A DNA stretch of 61,995 bases from Treponema sp. (lineage in GTDB: Bacteria; Spirochaetota; Spirochaetia; Treponematales; Treponemataceae): positions 1 through 61,995 of the forward strand of contig JAEDCY010000016.1 of the NCBI GenBank assembly GCA_016293915.1. The letters run 5' to 3'. The number at the start of each line of letters is the position of its first letter. Positions within the stretch are counted from its first letter, which is position 1. Both the position numbers and the translations under genes were made by a program. This document shows, one piece after another, positions 50,311 to 58,668 of the stretch. Under the pieces are notes generated by a model, which did no database searches, had not been told where the DNA came from, and saw nothing but the letters and a program-made list of their open reading frames with translations.

Positions 50311-52227
50311 TTCCACCAAAATATCCTGCACTTCCTTGTTATTTACGCGAACACCCTTTGCCTTAAGAGACTTCTCCTCAAACTTGTCGGCCTTGAACTT
50401 TTCCTGAAGAACTTTAATGCGGCCTTTCTTAACATAATTGAGCTGGAAGGTGAAGGACTTGCGGGTATCGACGTGGAGAACCTCACAGCCCTCAGGAGCA
50501 AAGAAGTAGTCGCGGTTCATGATGAAGGCAAGAACCTTACAGCGCTTAACGTAAACAAACTGTGTCGCCGGGTCGCGGTAGATAATTGTAAAGAGAATCT
50601 TTGAAAGGCTTTCCTTGTCTGCAAGACCGCAGTAACGCATTTCCGGCCCCACGAAGATTTTCTTAGGACTTTCCGAAACAGAATAGATTCCGCTCTTACG
50701 AACGTAGATAACTTTGTCGTAAGGAGTAACCTTAAGAACTTCAACGCCGCCAGAAACTTCTGTGCCAAGGTTTCCGTTTTTCTCGTCGTATTTGAGGGCA
50801 AGGTCTCGTTTTGTAACGGCCTTTACATCTACGGCGTTGATATTTGTAATCTGAGTATGACGTTTGAAAACGTCCTCACCAAGTATGGCAAGTTTCTTTT
50901 CAATTCCGTCCAGCCAGCTGATTGCATAATCAACGAGGTGCTTGAGAAGTCGGTTGATTTCCTTGATGCGGGCATTGATTGCTTCAACCTCGGCCTTGTT
51001 CTTGCTCATATCATAAAGGGAGATTCGGCGGATTGGGATTTTCAAAAGGTGGTCAACATCTTCGTCTGTAATCGGGCGAATCAGTTCTTTTGCAAATGGC
51101 TTAAAGCCGTCTTTTACAGCCTTGATTACGCCTTCTTCTGTTTTCTGCTGTTCGATTTTTTTATAGATTCTCTCTTCAACAAAGATTCGCTCAAGTGTGC
51201 GCAGGTGGAGTTTTTCGGTGAGGTCTTCTTTTTCAAGCTGAAGCTCTGCCTTAAGAATTCCAACAAGCTGTTTTGCGTGATGCTCGATCACCTGAGTACA
51301 GGTCATCTGCACCGGCATGTTATCTTTAATTACAAGGAGGTTACAGTAGATTGTCTGCTCGCAGTCTGTAAAGGCGTAAAGGGAATCTACAACGTCCTTT
51401 GTGTAAACGCCGCGCTGCAGACGGATTTCAATATTTACTTTATCTGCGGTGTAATCCTGAATTGAAGTGGCTTTTATTTTTCCGTTTTTTACAGCCTTTT
51501 CAATTGAGTTACACAAACGTTCGGTAGTTGAGCCGTAAGGCAGCTCTGTGATGACGATTTTCTTTTCATCACTTGTATCCATTTTTGCGCGGGTGATGAT
51601 TTTTCCAAGGCCGTCATTATATTCCGAAACATCAATAAGACCGCCTGTTGGGAAGTCCGGGAAGAGCTGGAACTTTTCGCCGCGCAGACATTTCTTTTCT
51701 GCTTCAATAACCTCATGAATATTGTGGCTGAGAATGTTTGTACTCATACCAACGGCAATACCTTCGGCACCAAGAATCAGAACAAGAGGCAGCTTTGCCT
51801 GGAAGGCTACTGGTTCTACGTCTCGGCTATCGTAGGTATCAACATACTGAGTAATGCGCGGATTCGTATTTAAGATTTCTTTTGTGATTGGGCGGAGGCG
51901 ACACTCAATGTATCGGGGAGCAGATGCACCGTCGCCCGTAAACATGTTACCAAAGTTTCCCTGCTTGTCAATAAAAAGTTCCTTGTTAGCAAGGTTTACA
52001 AGAGCAGTATAAATAGAAGCATCTCCGTGAGGGTGGTAAGCCATAACCTTACCGCACACGTTGGCAACCTTAGTAAAACGTCCGTCGTCTGTCTTGATTA
52101 AAGTGTGAATGATTCGTCTCTGAACAGGTTTAAGTCCGTCAGTAATTTCCGGAATAGCGCGGTCGCGGATAACGTAACTCGCATACTGAATAAAGTTCTG
52201 GTCAAAGAGATTTTTTACATAAGCCAT
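50308..52227 (-). CDS. parC: DNA topoisomerase IV subunit A (ParC-type)
   Basis: This 639-residue type IIA topoisomerase A subunit has SYVIRDRAIPEITDGLKPVQRRIIHTL, GKVMAYHPHGDASIY and the catalytic Tyr106 in SAPRYIECRL. A coiled-coil region follows at about 345-440. The C-terminal beta-pinwheel is short (about 150 residues) compared with GyrA, and no GyrA box (QRRGGKG) is visible, favouring ParC. It relaxes and decatenates DNA with a ParE partner, which is not adjacent. The ribosome site AGGGGA precedes the ATG. Confidence 0.85.
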   Translation of the reverse strand: MAYVKNLFDQNFIQYASYVIRDRAIPEITDGLKPVQRRIIHTLIKTDDGRFTKVANVCGKVMAYHPHGDASIYTALVNLANKELFIDKQGNFGNMFTGDGASAPRYIECRLRPITKEILNTNPRITQYVDTYDSRDVEPVAFQAKLPLVLILGAEGIAVGMSTNILSHNIHEVIEAEKKCLRGEKFQLFPDFPTGGLIDVSEYNDGLGKIITRAKMDTSDEKKIVITELPYGSTTERLCNSIEKAVKNGKIKATSIQDYTADKVNIEIRLQRGVYTKDVVDSLYAFTDCEQTIYCNLLVIKDNMPVQMTCTQVIEHHAKQLVGILKAELQLEKEDLTEKLHLRTLERIFVEERIYKKIEQQKTEEGVIKAVKDGFKPFAKELIRPITDEDVDHLLKIPIRRISLYDMSKNKAEVEAINARIKEINRLLKHLVDYAISWLDGIEKKLAILGEDVFKRHTQITNINAVDVKAVTKRDLALKYDEKNGNLGTEVSGGVEVLKVTPYDKVIYVRKSGIYSVSESPKKIFVGPEMRYCGLADKESLSKILFTIIYRDPATQFVYVKRCKVLAFIMNRDYFFAPEGCEVLHVDTRKSFTFQLNYVKKGRIKVLQEKFKADKFEEKSLKAKGVRVNNKEVQDILVE

Positions 52228-52258
52228 TATTTTCCCCTAAAGGACAAAAATCTACGTC

Positions 52259-52283
52259 GTCATCCTGAACTTGTTTCAGGATC
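52259..52283 (+). repeat. Short GTCAT-family palindrome
   Basis: GTCATCCTGAAC, TTG, TTTCAGGATC: an intact single copy in the divergent spacer between parC and the GntR operon. Confidence 0.8.
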
Positions 52284-52350
52284 TTTTGTTAATTGTCCCA
52301 ACCCACTTAAAATTATAAATGAAAAATTTGTGATTTTCAACTGTTTTTGC

Positions 52351-52383
52351 TTGACTTAACTGTTATACTGTTATATAAACAGT
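52351..52383 (+). promoter_or_regulatory. Promoter with overlapping GntR operator
   Basis: TTGACT at 52351-52356, a 17-base spacer and TATAAA at 52374-52379. The perfect inverted repeat ACTGTT (52367-52372), ATATA, AACAGT (52378-52383) covers the -10 box, a position suited to autorepression. Half-site relatives (ACTGTTATA) occur on both sides. Confidence 0.7.
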
Positions 52384-52400
52384 TATATACAGGAGGTTGT

Positions 52401-52769
52401 GTGAAGATTTTACAGAATTCAAGCGAACCGATTTATAAGCAGATTGCAAATCAATATCGGGATAAGATTCTTTCAGGGAAGCTAAAGCCTGAATCATATT
52501 TACCTTCAATACGAGAACTTGCTCAGGAATTGAAAATCAGCGTCATTACGACAATAAAGGCTTATGAGATTCTGGCAGAAGAAGGGCTGGTTACGGCAGT
52601 GCAGGGGAAGGGGTATTTTGTAAATCCTCAGAATCTGGAACTTGTCCGTGAACAGCATTTGAGATTGATTGAAACAGAATTACAGAACGCAATTAATTCA
52701 GCAAAGGTTGCAGGCGTTACCGGTGAAGAACTTAAGCAGATGCTTGAGGCTCTTTTGCAGGCAAATTAA
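52401..52769 (+). CDS. GntR-family regulator, YtrA subfamily
   Basis: The GTG at 52401 follows AGGAGG (52391-52396) and gives 122 residues starting VKILQNSSEPIYKQIANQYR. The winged helix YLPSIRELAQELKISVITTIKAYEILAEEGLVTAVQGKGYFV is of the GntR type. The C-terminal region is only about 40 residues and lacks a ligand domain, as in YtrA regulators that control adjacent ABC exporters. It should repress the downstream ATPase and membrane genes through the operator on its own promoter. Confidence 0.88.
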   Translation: MKILQNSSEPIYKQIANQYRDKILSGKLKPESYLPSIRELAQELKISVITTIKAYEILAEEGLVTAVQGKGYFVNPQNLELVREQHLRLIETELQNAINSAKVAGVTGEELKQMLEALLQAN

Positions 52770-52788
52770 AAATATGAAGGAGAAGATA

Positions 52789-53691
52789 ATGGAAAGAAAG
52801 GGAATGGCAATACCGGCAGCAATAAAACTCAACGGTTATGAAAAACACTTTGATGGTTTTGATCTTGGTCCTTTAGAACTTGAGATTCCGGCAGGTTTTA
52901 CAACGGCTCTTATCGGTGAAAACGGTGCTGGTAAAACAACTTTGCTTGATGCTCTTGGCGGTATTACAAGCGGTCATGGAAAAATCACCTGGCTTGAAAA
53001 ATATAACGATCTCGACCAGAACAATGGCGAGCCTCGTAATGAAATCGGGTGGTGTGCTGCTAACAGATTTTTCCCTATGACCTGGAGTCTCAAAAATATC
53101 AGAAAATCTCTTCCTCTTGCTTTTGATAATTTTGATATGGAAAAGTTTGCTGCGCTTTTGGAGGAATTCGGGATTGATGAAAAGAATTCAAAATATCCGA
53201 AAAAAATAAGCACCTGGTCAGATGGAAATCGCGCGCGTCTTGCCATTGCTTCAATTCTTGCACGTGATACAAAACTTATGATTTTTGATGAGCCGGATTC
53301 TGCTCTGGATCCTGTAATCCGCGATGTGCTCAATTCAAAATTCCGTCAGTATATAAATCAAGGAAATGGAGAAACAAGTATTATCTTTTCAACTCACAAT
53401 ATTGCCGACATGGAAAGTATTGTTGATTATGTTGTATTTCTTGCCCGGGGGCGTGTGATTGCGAAAGGCTTTGTAGAAGATTTGCGCGAACAGTACCGCT
53501 ATGTGCATGGACCGAAAGATTGTTTGGGGGCATCACAGAGGACTGATGATTTTGACTTTTATTATTTTGATGAAAATAAGGTGGAAGGGCTTTGTTCTGT
53601 AGAAAATGCTGACAAGTTTGATGAAGGCCTTGCAGTTGAAGTTCCAACGTTACAGCAGCTTTCGGTTTTGATTTTGCGAAGCAGGGAATAG
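52789..53691 (+). CDS. ABC transporter ATPase of the YtrA-linked operon
   Basis: The ATG at 52789 has AAGGAG just upstream; a longer frame from 52669 would overlap the regulator. The 300-residue protein has Walker A GENGAGKTT, a Q-loop region, a signature changed to STWSDGNRARLAIA (instead of LSGGQ) and Walker B LMIFDEPDSALDP. The H-loop is FSTHNIADM. It pairs with the two membrane proteins encoded next. Function is unknown; related YtrBCEF-type systems respond to cell-wall antibiotics. The altered signature is notable. Confidence 0.85.
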   Translation: MERKGMAIPAAIKLNGYEKHFDGFDLGPLELEIPAGFTTALIGENGAGKTTLLDALGGITSGHGKITWLEKYNDLDQNNGEPRNEIGWCAANRFFPMTWSLKNIRKSLPLAFDNFDMEKFAALLEEFGIDEKNSKYPKKISTWSDGNRARLAIASILARDTKLMIFDEPDSALDPVIRDVLNSKFRQYINQGNGETSIIFSTHNIADMESIVDYVVFLARGRVIAKGFVEDLREQYRYVHGPKDCLGASQRTDDFDFYYFDENKVEGLCSVENADKFDEGLAVEVPTLQQLSVLILRSRE

Positions 53692-53744
53692 CAGGTGGCT
53701 GGATGAAGCCCGGTGGCGGGATGCATTAAATTAAGGAGACGAAA

Positions 53745-54395
53745 ATGAGTATCAAAAATAATCTGAATAATTATTATGTTTATACAGGAAAGAAATTACG
53801 CGAAGATATTTTTATTCTTTTGCTTTTAGATTTGTTTTTTATTCTGTTTATCAGATTCGATTTCAGCGGAATGAGATTTTCGGAAAAACGTAATTCTATA
53901 ATTTATACATTACTGGGAGTATCGCAGATTTTGCCGTTCATGCAGCATATAAATGAGTTTTTTAATCTCGGGAAAACAGAGTGCTATCTCAAAACTTTCA
54001 GTAAGAGTTTCGAAACTTATAAATCCTGGTATTTAATTAATTTTATAGAAAAAATTATTGAGTACGTGGTAGTTGTTTTAATCGTATATGGAATCGGGCT
54101 GCAGATGGGAACTCTTCCTTCAAATGCTTTCTTCCTTTTTCTGGCTGATATCTTTGGAGGACTTGTAATCTTTGGAATTACTCCGTTCTTCTTCAGAAGT
54201 AAAACTCAGAAGACTATCTCTTTGAAAATGTGGCTCGGTTTATTGTTTGCGCTGGTTATGATGGTTTTGAATAATCTGTTTTCTCAATATATCTTTGTAA
54301 TCTGGCTTGTTGCTTTTATTCCTCTGATGATTTTTTCAAATCGCCGCTGGCTTGGAATTATGAAAGTGGCATATTCTGATGGAGGTGAAAAATGA
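53745..54395 (+). CDS. Membrane protein, ABC-2-like permease of the YtrA-linked operon
   Basis: This 216-residue protein has about five hydrophobic helices (LLDLFFILFIRF, IIYTLLGVSQILPFM, YVVVVLIVYGIGLQM, LVIFGITPFFF, WLVAFIPLMIF). No family signature is recognised, but its position between an ATPase and another membrane protein in a GntR-controlled operon fits an ABC exporter subunit. AAGGAG precedes the ATG. It overlaps the following gene by 4 bases. Confidence 0.65.
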   Translation: MSIKNNLNNYYVYTGKKLREDIFILLLLDLFFILFIRFDFSGMRFSEKRNSIIYTLLGVSQILPFMQHINEFFNLGKTECYLKTFSKSFETYKSWYLINFIEKIIEYVVVVLIVYGIGLQMGTLPSNAFFLFLADIFGGLVIFGITPFFFRSKTQKTISLKMWLGLLFALVMMVLNNLFSQYIFVIWLVAFIPLMIFSNRRWLGIMKVAYSDGGEK

Positions 54396-55057
54396 ATTAT
54401 CTTCCGATTAATATTTTTATGGCAGCTCTTTCGTTACTGTCTGGTTTTCTGTATTCCTTTATTCCGATAAAAAGACTTGTACGAGGCGAACTTGCTTTTC
54501 ATTATGTAATTCTTTCATGCCTTTGGGCGTCTTTATGTTTTTTCTTTATTCTCAGATTATTTTTTAATAAAGATTCAACAAGATTTATAAAGACAACAAA
54601 GAGTGCAAAAAAGATTTATACCAAATATCTTTCCTCTTTAATTGAAATTATAAATACCGCACTTTATATTTTTGTGCTTAGTCTTGTTTTCTGGATTTAC
54701 AAAAGAGGTTATGATTCTTCTTTTTGTTATGTAATCATAATTGTATACGGACTCTTTCATCTTCTGGTTTCTGTCATTACCCCAAAATTGATTATTCCTA
54801 TAAGTAAGGAAGATCCGTTGTACTTTTCAATTGCTGCAAGCAGAAGATTTGACGAGACGGGGGTAAAGGTAATATATTATCTGATTTTGCTTTTGCCGTC
54901 TTTTGTGGGAAGTTTTGTTTTCATGTCGTTGACAAATATGCTTCCACATCTTAGTTCTTCGGGACTTATTATTGCCGTTATTGCTGGACTGATTCTTGTT
55001 GTGATTTCCTGTGTACTGAACAGGTTGCTGCTTGAACGAGAGTATAAGAGGAGGTAG
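54392..55057 (+). CDS. Membrane protein, second subunit of the YtrA-linked ABC system
   Basis: This 221-residue integral membrane protein has about six hydrophobic helices, among them NIFMAALSLLSGFLYSFIPI, FVLSLVFWIYKRG and LIIAVIAGLILVVISCVL. The gene starts within the stop of the preceding one (ATGA), so the two are translationally coupled and likely form a heterodimer. No conserved signature recognised. Convergent with the aldo/keto reductase gene 20 bases away. Confidence 0.62.
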   Translation: MNYLPINIFMAALSLLSGFLYSFIPIKRLVRGELAFHYVILSCLWASLCFFFILRLFFNKDSTRFIKTTKSAKKIYTKYLSSLIEIINTALYIFVLSLVFWIYKRGYDSSFCYVIIIVYGLFHLLVSVITPKLIIPISKEDPLYFSIAASRRFDETGVKVIYYLILLLPSFVGSFVFMSLTNMLPHLSSSGLIIAVIAGLILVVISCVLNRLLLEREYKRR

Positions 55058-55077
55058 GAAGAGCGAGGAGTGCGGGG

Positions 55078-56148
55078 TTATACCTTAGTTTTTCCGCTGA
55101 GGATATCCTTGTAATCAGCAAGATTTTTACGAAGCAGTGTCGGGATATTGAGTTCATATGGACAGCGCGTAAGGCACGCACCGCAGTCGACGCACTTTTC
55201 GATATTCATCATTTCTTCCTGCCAGTGTGGTGTGAGCCAGACTTCGGATGGTGCGCGGCGAATCATCTGGCTCATGCGGGCACACTGGTTGATTGTGATG
55301 CCTGCAGAACATGGAGAACAGTAACCGCAGCCACGGCAGAATTCTCCGAGCAGCTCGTCGCGGTCTTTTTTGATGATGGCTTCGAGGTCTGGTGTTAGCT
55401 CCGGCTGTTCGCGGAAAAAGTCCAGCCACTGTTCGAGTTCACTCATTTTCTGGATTCCCCAGATTGGAAGAACATCATACTGAAGCATGAATGCCATACA
55501 GGCACGGGCGTTGGTGAGGAGTCCACCCGAGAGACCTTTCATTGCTATAAAGCCTACGTTGTTCTTTTTACATTTTTCAACAAGAGCAATATCACGGTCG
55601 GTTGCAAGATAAGAGAATGGGAACTGAAGCGTCTCATAAAGTCCGCTCTCTGCAATCTCTTCTGCAATTCCGATTTTGTGAGCAGTAATTCCAATGTGGC
55701 GGATTTTGCCCTGTGCCTTTGCTTCCTGTAGAACTTCATAAAGACCAGTACCATCACCAGGACGGTAGCATTGCTTTACGCAATGCAGCTGGTAAATATC
55801 AATATAATCAGTTTTAAGGTTATGAAGCGAAGTCTCTAAATCTGCTTTAAGTTTTTCAGGAGTTTCAGCAGTAGACTTTGTGGCTATGAAAATCTTTTCT
55901 CTGTCGTACGTTCGGTGGTTGAGTGCCCGCGAAGCGGGTGTATCGAAACCACCTTTTCCAAAGGCCTGACCAAGCTTTTCTTCACTATCAGAATAAGCGC
56001 GGGCCGTATCAAAAAAAGTCATACCGCCGTCATAAGCTCTGTGCAGAATCTCAACGGCAGTTTCCATATTCACGCGCTGTACAGGAAGCGCTCCAAATGC
56101 ATTTTGAGGAGTTGTTATACCTGTGGTTCCAAGAGTGATTGTTTTCAT
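55078..56148 (-). CDS. Aldo/keto reductase with C-terminal 4Fe-4S domain, carrying an in-frame repeat
   Basis: The ATG at 56148 follows a TATAAT box (56156-56161, minus strand) after 7 bases, so the mRNA may be leaderless. The 356-residue protein has an AKR barrel (FFDTARAYSDSEEKLGQAF with the catalytic Asp/Tyr region, DYIDIYQLHC) and C-terminal ferredoxin-like cysteines (CRGCGYCSPC, then CVDCGACLTRCPYEL). Such anaerobe enzymes are probable oxidoreductases of unknown substrate. Residues 66-79 (GGFDTPASRALNHR) are encoded by a 40-bp palindrome (55914-55953) of the same family as in lon, placed in a surface loop. Confidence 0.87.
   Translation of the reverse strand: MKTITLGTTGITTPQNAFGALPVQRVNMETAVEILHRAYDGGMTFFDTARAYSDSEEKLGQAFGKGGFDTPASRALNHRTYDREKIFIATKSTAETPEKLKADLETSLHNLKTDYIDIYQLHCVKQCYRPGDGTGLYEVLQEAKAQGKIRHIGITAHKIGIAEEIAESGLYETLQFPFSYLATDRDIALVEKCKKNNVGFIAMKGLSGGLLTNARACMAFMLQYDVLPIWGIQKMSELEQWLDFFREQPELTPDLEAIIKKDRDELLGEFCRGCGYCSPCSAGITINQCARMSQMIRRAPSEVWLTPHWQEEMMNIEKCVDCGACLTRCPYELNIPTLLRKNLADYKDILSGKTKV
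55914..55953 (-). repeat. CGATAC palindrome inserted in frame in the aldo/keto reductase gene
   Basis: GGTGGTTGAGTGCCCGC, GAA, GCGGGTGTATCGAAACCACC: arms GGTGGTT and AACCACC are perfect with an inner CCCGC/GCGGG stem. It is the reverse orientation of the lon copy and slightly longer. Confidence 0.9.
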
Positions 56149-56206
56149 GCCTTGCATTATAGCACAGTCAGATAAAGTTTTATATACTTATATATAGAGG
56201 AAAAAG

Positions 56207-56668
56207 ATGATTATTAAACAGCTTAGTGATAATGACGAAAAAAAGAAAGTTACAAGATACGTTTTGGAAGCATTACCAGACTGGTTTGCAGTAGAAGAAT
56301 CCCGCGAGGAGTATATTAATGACAGCAGCGACCGTCCAACCTTTGTGGCCTATGACGGAGACAAGCCTGCCGGCTTTTTGTGCTTAAAAGAGACTGGTAA
56401 AGAAACTGTTGAACTTGCCGTTATGGGCGTTCTCATGGAATATCACAGAAAAGGAATTGGTCGCAAGCTTTTTGATATTGCAAAGACCTGCGCAGTTGAA
56501 AAAGGTTATGAGTTTATGCAGGTAAAAACTGTAAAGATGGGAATGTATGATGATTATGACGCAACAAACCGTTTTTACCAGGCGCTCGGCTTTAAGGAGT
56601 TTGAAGTTTTCCCGATGCTTTGGGATGAAGCAAATCCGTGCCAGATTTATGTAATGGGATTAAAATAA
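56207..56668 (+). CDS. GNAT-family N-acetyltransferase
   Basis: This 153-residue protein has the GNAT acetyl-CoA-binding motif A in VLMEYHRKGIGRKLFDIA (V-x-x-x-x-R-x-x-G-I-G), preceded by VELAVMG and followed by NRFYQALGFKEFEVFPM. Substrate is unknown. Its stop codon shares one base with the ATG of the Nudix-HD gene (TAATG), so the two are coupled. AGAGG at about 56195 is the ribosome site. Confidence 0.87.
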   Translation: MIIKQLSDNDEKKKVTRYVLEALPDWFAVEESREEYINDSSDRPTFVAYDGDKPAGFLCLKETGKETVELAVMGVLMEYHRKGIGRKLFDIAKTCAVEKGYEFMQVKTVKMGMYDDYDATNRFYQALGFKEFEVFPMLWDEANPCQIYVMGLK

Positions 56669-57792
56669 TGAAGCAGCTTTTTACGATTGATTTGAAAAAC
56701 TATGGTGCAGACTGGAAACGTTCGAGACGCGATTCTGCTCGTGCGATTATTCATGTTGGTGATGATAAACTTGCTCTTGTTTATGCGACAAAACTCGGTT
56801 ACTACAAGTTTCCCGGCGGTGGTATTCATGATGGAGAAGACAAACTTGTGGCGCTGGCTCGCGAAGTGCAGGAAGAAGTAGGGCTTGTTCTTGTGGCTGA
56901 AAGTGTGCGCGAGTTTGGAGTGGCCACTCGCTATCAAAAATCCGCTCTGGCAGAGAATACTATTTTTGTTCAGGACAATTTTTATTATGAATGTGACGTT
57001 GAACGTGACGAGCAGGGCAATCTAAAAATCATCAGCCAGAAGCTGGACGCCTACGAGGACCAGGCTGGCTTTGAGCTTCGCCTTGTCTCTATAAAAGAAG
57101 CTGCCCTTGCAAACCGCCTCTACCGCGATACAAACGATTTTAATATTGCCATGATTGCTCGGGATACTCGTGTGCTTGAAATGCTGGCCGGCATGCCGTC
57201 GGAGCCTTCCCGTTCTATGGCAGAGCTTTTACTTGAAGAAGGCGTAAAGAAGAATCCGGGGCCCTGGCGCGAACACTCTTATGCTGTGGCAAGGGCGGCA
57301 GAGAAAATTGCGCGGGCTGTAAATCAAAAGTGTGGTCAGGAAAAAATGAATCCAGACCTTGCATATGTTTACGGCCTTCTTCACGATATTGGCCGGCAGA
57401 AAGGTCACACCTATATTGCTCATGTTTACGACGGTTATCATTTTCTGCTGTCCTTTGGTTATGAAAAAGCAGCCCAAATCTGTCTGACTCATTCTTTTAA
57501 TCTTAAAACAACAGAAGACTATATTGGCAAAATCGATATTTCAGATAATCAGATGGAAGAAATTAAGCAGCTTCTCGCAGCCGCCGAATATGACGACTAC
57601 GACCGCCTGATTCAGCTGCTTGATTCTACCTGCGGTGCAGACGGCACTCTTAATCTCGAAGAGCGCATGAATGACGTAAAAGCACGGTATGGCTATTATC
57701 CTCAGGGCAAGTGGGATAAAAACTTTGAGCTCAAAGCCTACTTCGAAAAGTTAGCCGGCCGCGAGTATTATGAAATTATTTCATGTCAATAA
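56668..57792 (+). CDS. Nudix hydrolase-HD domain fusion
   Basis: Translation restarts at ATG 56668 (TAATG overlap with the GNAT gene). The 374-residue protein has an N-terminal Nudix domain with a complete box, GGIHDGEDKLVALAREVQEEVGL (G-x5-E-x7-RE-x2-EE-x-G-L), at about 51-73. A C-terminal HD domain follows (EHSYAVARAAEKIARA and VYGLLHDIGRQKG, His-Asp pair). The Nudix half should hydrolyse a nucleoside diphosphate derivative and the HD half a phosphoester. The combination suggests two-step turnover of one nucleotide, which is inference. Confidence 0.85.
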   Translation: MKQLFTIDLKNYGADWKRSRRDSARAIIHVGDDKLALVYATKLGYYKFPGGGIHDGEDKLVALAREVQEEVGLVLVAESVREFGVATRYQKSALAENTIFVQDNFYYECDVERDEQGNLKIISQKLDAYEDQAGFELRLVSIKEAALANRLYRDTNDFNIAMIARDTRVLEMLAGMPSEPSRSMAELLLEEGVKKNPGPWREHSYAVARAAEKIARAVNQKCGQEKMNPDLAYVYGLLHDIGRQKGHTYIAHVYDGYHFLLSFGYEKAAQICLTHSFNLKTTEDYIGKIDISDNQMEEIKQLLAAAEYDDYDRLIQLLDSTCGADGTLNLEERMNDVKARYGYYPQGKWDKNFELKAYFEKLAGREYYEIISCQ

Positions 57793-57855
57793 CCCGAATC
57801 GCAAAGGTGTCATCAGCAATGCAGATTTCGCCTGTGGCAATTATTTTAGCTGACA
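57778..57855 (-). pseudogene. Possible small gene remnant
   Basis: On the minus strand an ATG at 57855 opens a 25-residue frame (MSAKIIATGEICIADDTF, then AIRVIDMK) that ends at 57778-57780 inside the Nudix-HD gene end. It looks protein-like but has no ribosome site and may be a fragment or chance. The rest of this 195-bp spacer holds the VapBC control region. Confidence 0.2.
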
Positions 57856-57954
57856 TTGTAATATTAGCACAGTATTTTGCCCTTGTAACCCGACGCGTAG
57901 TTTATCTGAGTAGAATTTTGAGTAGAGTTTAAAAACTTGTAATATGTAATATAA

Positions 57955-57972
57955 TATGTATAATAATACATA
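57955..57972 (+). promoter_or_regulatory. Palindromic operator of the toxin-antitoxin pair
   Basis: TATGTATAATAATACATA has perfect 7-bp arms around AATA and lies 15 bases before the antitoxin ATG, with GAGGTG as ribosome site. Antitoxins of this type usually bind such a site to repress their own operon. Confidence 0.65.
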
Positions 57973-57987
57973 AAAATGAGGTGATTT

Positions 57988-58281
57988 ATGGTAAATTTTA
58001 ATCGAAACGAAATTGTCTCAGCTACACAAATTGTACGTCAGTTCTCTTCCATTATGAGTAGTCTTGTAAATAAAACTCTCGATAAAATTGCGGTTGTCCG
58101 TAATAATGAAATGGAAGCTGTAATTTTATCTTTTGATGAATATGAGCAGCTTGTAATGCGTGCAGAAGCCGCATCACAAAAATCTGTCCGTGATTATTTT
58201 TGCAGCATCACTTCTGAAGAAGCTGATTTAATGGAGCAGGCAGTTAGCGAATGTCGCAAGGTTGATCTAAATGAATGGTAA
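57988..58281 (+). CDS. Phd/YefM-type antitoxin
   Basis: This 97-residue protein has the Phd/YefM N-terminal fold (EIVSATQIVRQFSSIMSSLV, then DKIAVVRNNEMEAVILSFDEYEQLV), which forms the DNA-binding dimer. The acidic C-terminal tail (ITSEEADLMEQAVSEC) would wrap and block the toxin. It overlaps the PIN-domain toxin gene by 11 bases, the normal arrangement for coupled synthesis. Confidence 0.85.
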   Translation: MVNFNRNEIVSATQIVRQFSSIMSSLVNKTLDKIAVVRNNEMEAVILSFDEYEQLVMRAEAASQKSVRDYFCSITSEEADLMEQAVSECRKVDLNEW

Positions 58282-58657
58282 GCTTGTAGATACAAATGTT
58301 ATTATTCGCTTCTTAAAAGGACAAACAGAACTTTTTTCTCTTTTTGATGATATGGAAAATCTTTATGTTTCTTCAATATCTGTTGGAGAACTGATGTTTG
58401 GAGCAGAACTTTCTCAGAAAAAAGATTATAATTCAGCTGGATATTACAGCTTCTGTGAACAGATGAAAGTTTTGAATGTTGATATGGAGATTGCCAAAAG
58501 ATACGGAAAAATCAAATCCGTGTTAAAATCTAAAGGGCATCCAATCCCAGAGAACGATATCTGGATTGCTGCAACGGCACTTACTGCAAATCTTTCGCTT
58601 GTAACGGCAGACAGCGATTTTGAAAATATACCAGATCTTTTAATAGAAAAAATGTAA
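58271..58657 (+). CDS. vapC: VapC-type PIN-domain toxin
   Basis: This 128-residue PIN-domain protein starts MNGKLVDTNVIIRFLKG with the first catalytic Asp (D7). The conserved Glu in SVGELMFGAE, the late DIWIAA and the acidic TADSDFENI complete the metal site. VapC toxins cut tRNA or rRNA when free of antitoxin. All four acidic positions appear present, so it should be active. It is followed after 11 bases by a patatin gene on the same strand. Confidence 0.87.
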   Translation: MNGKLVDTNVIIRFLKGQTELFSLFDDMENLYVSSISVGELMFGAELSQKKDYNSAGYYSFCEQMKVLNVDMEIAKRYGKIKSVLKSKGHPIPENDIWIAATALTANLSLVTADSDFENIPDLLIEKM

Positions 58658-58668
58658 AGGAATTAAAA

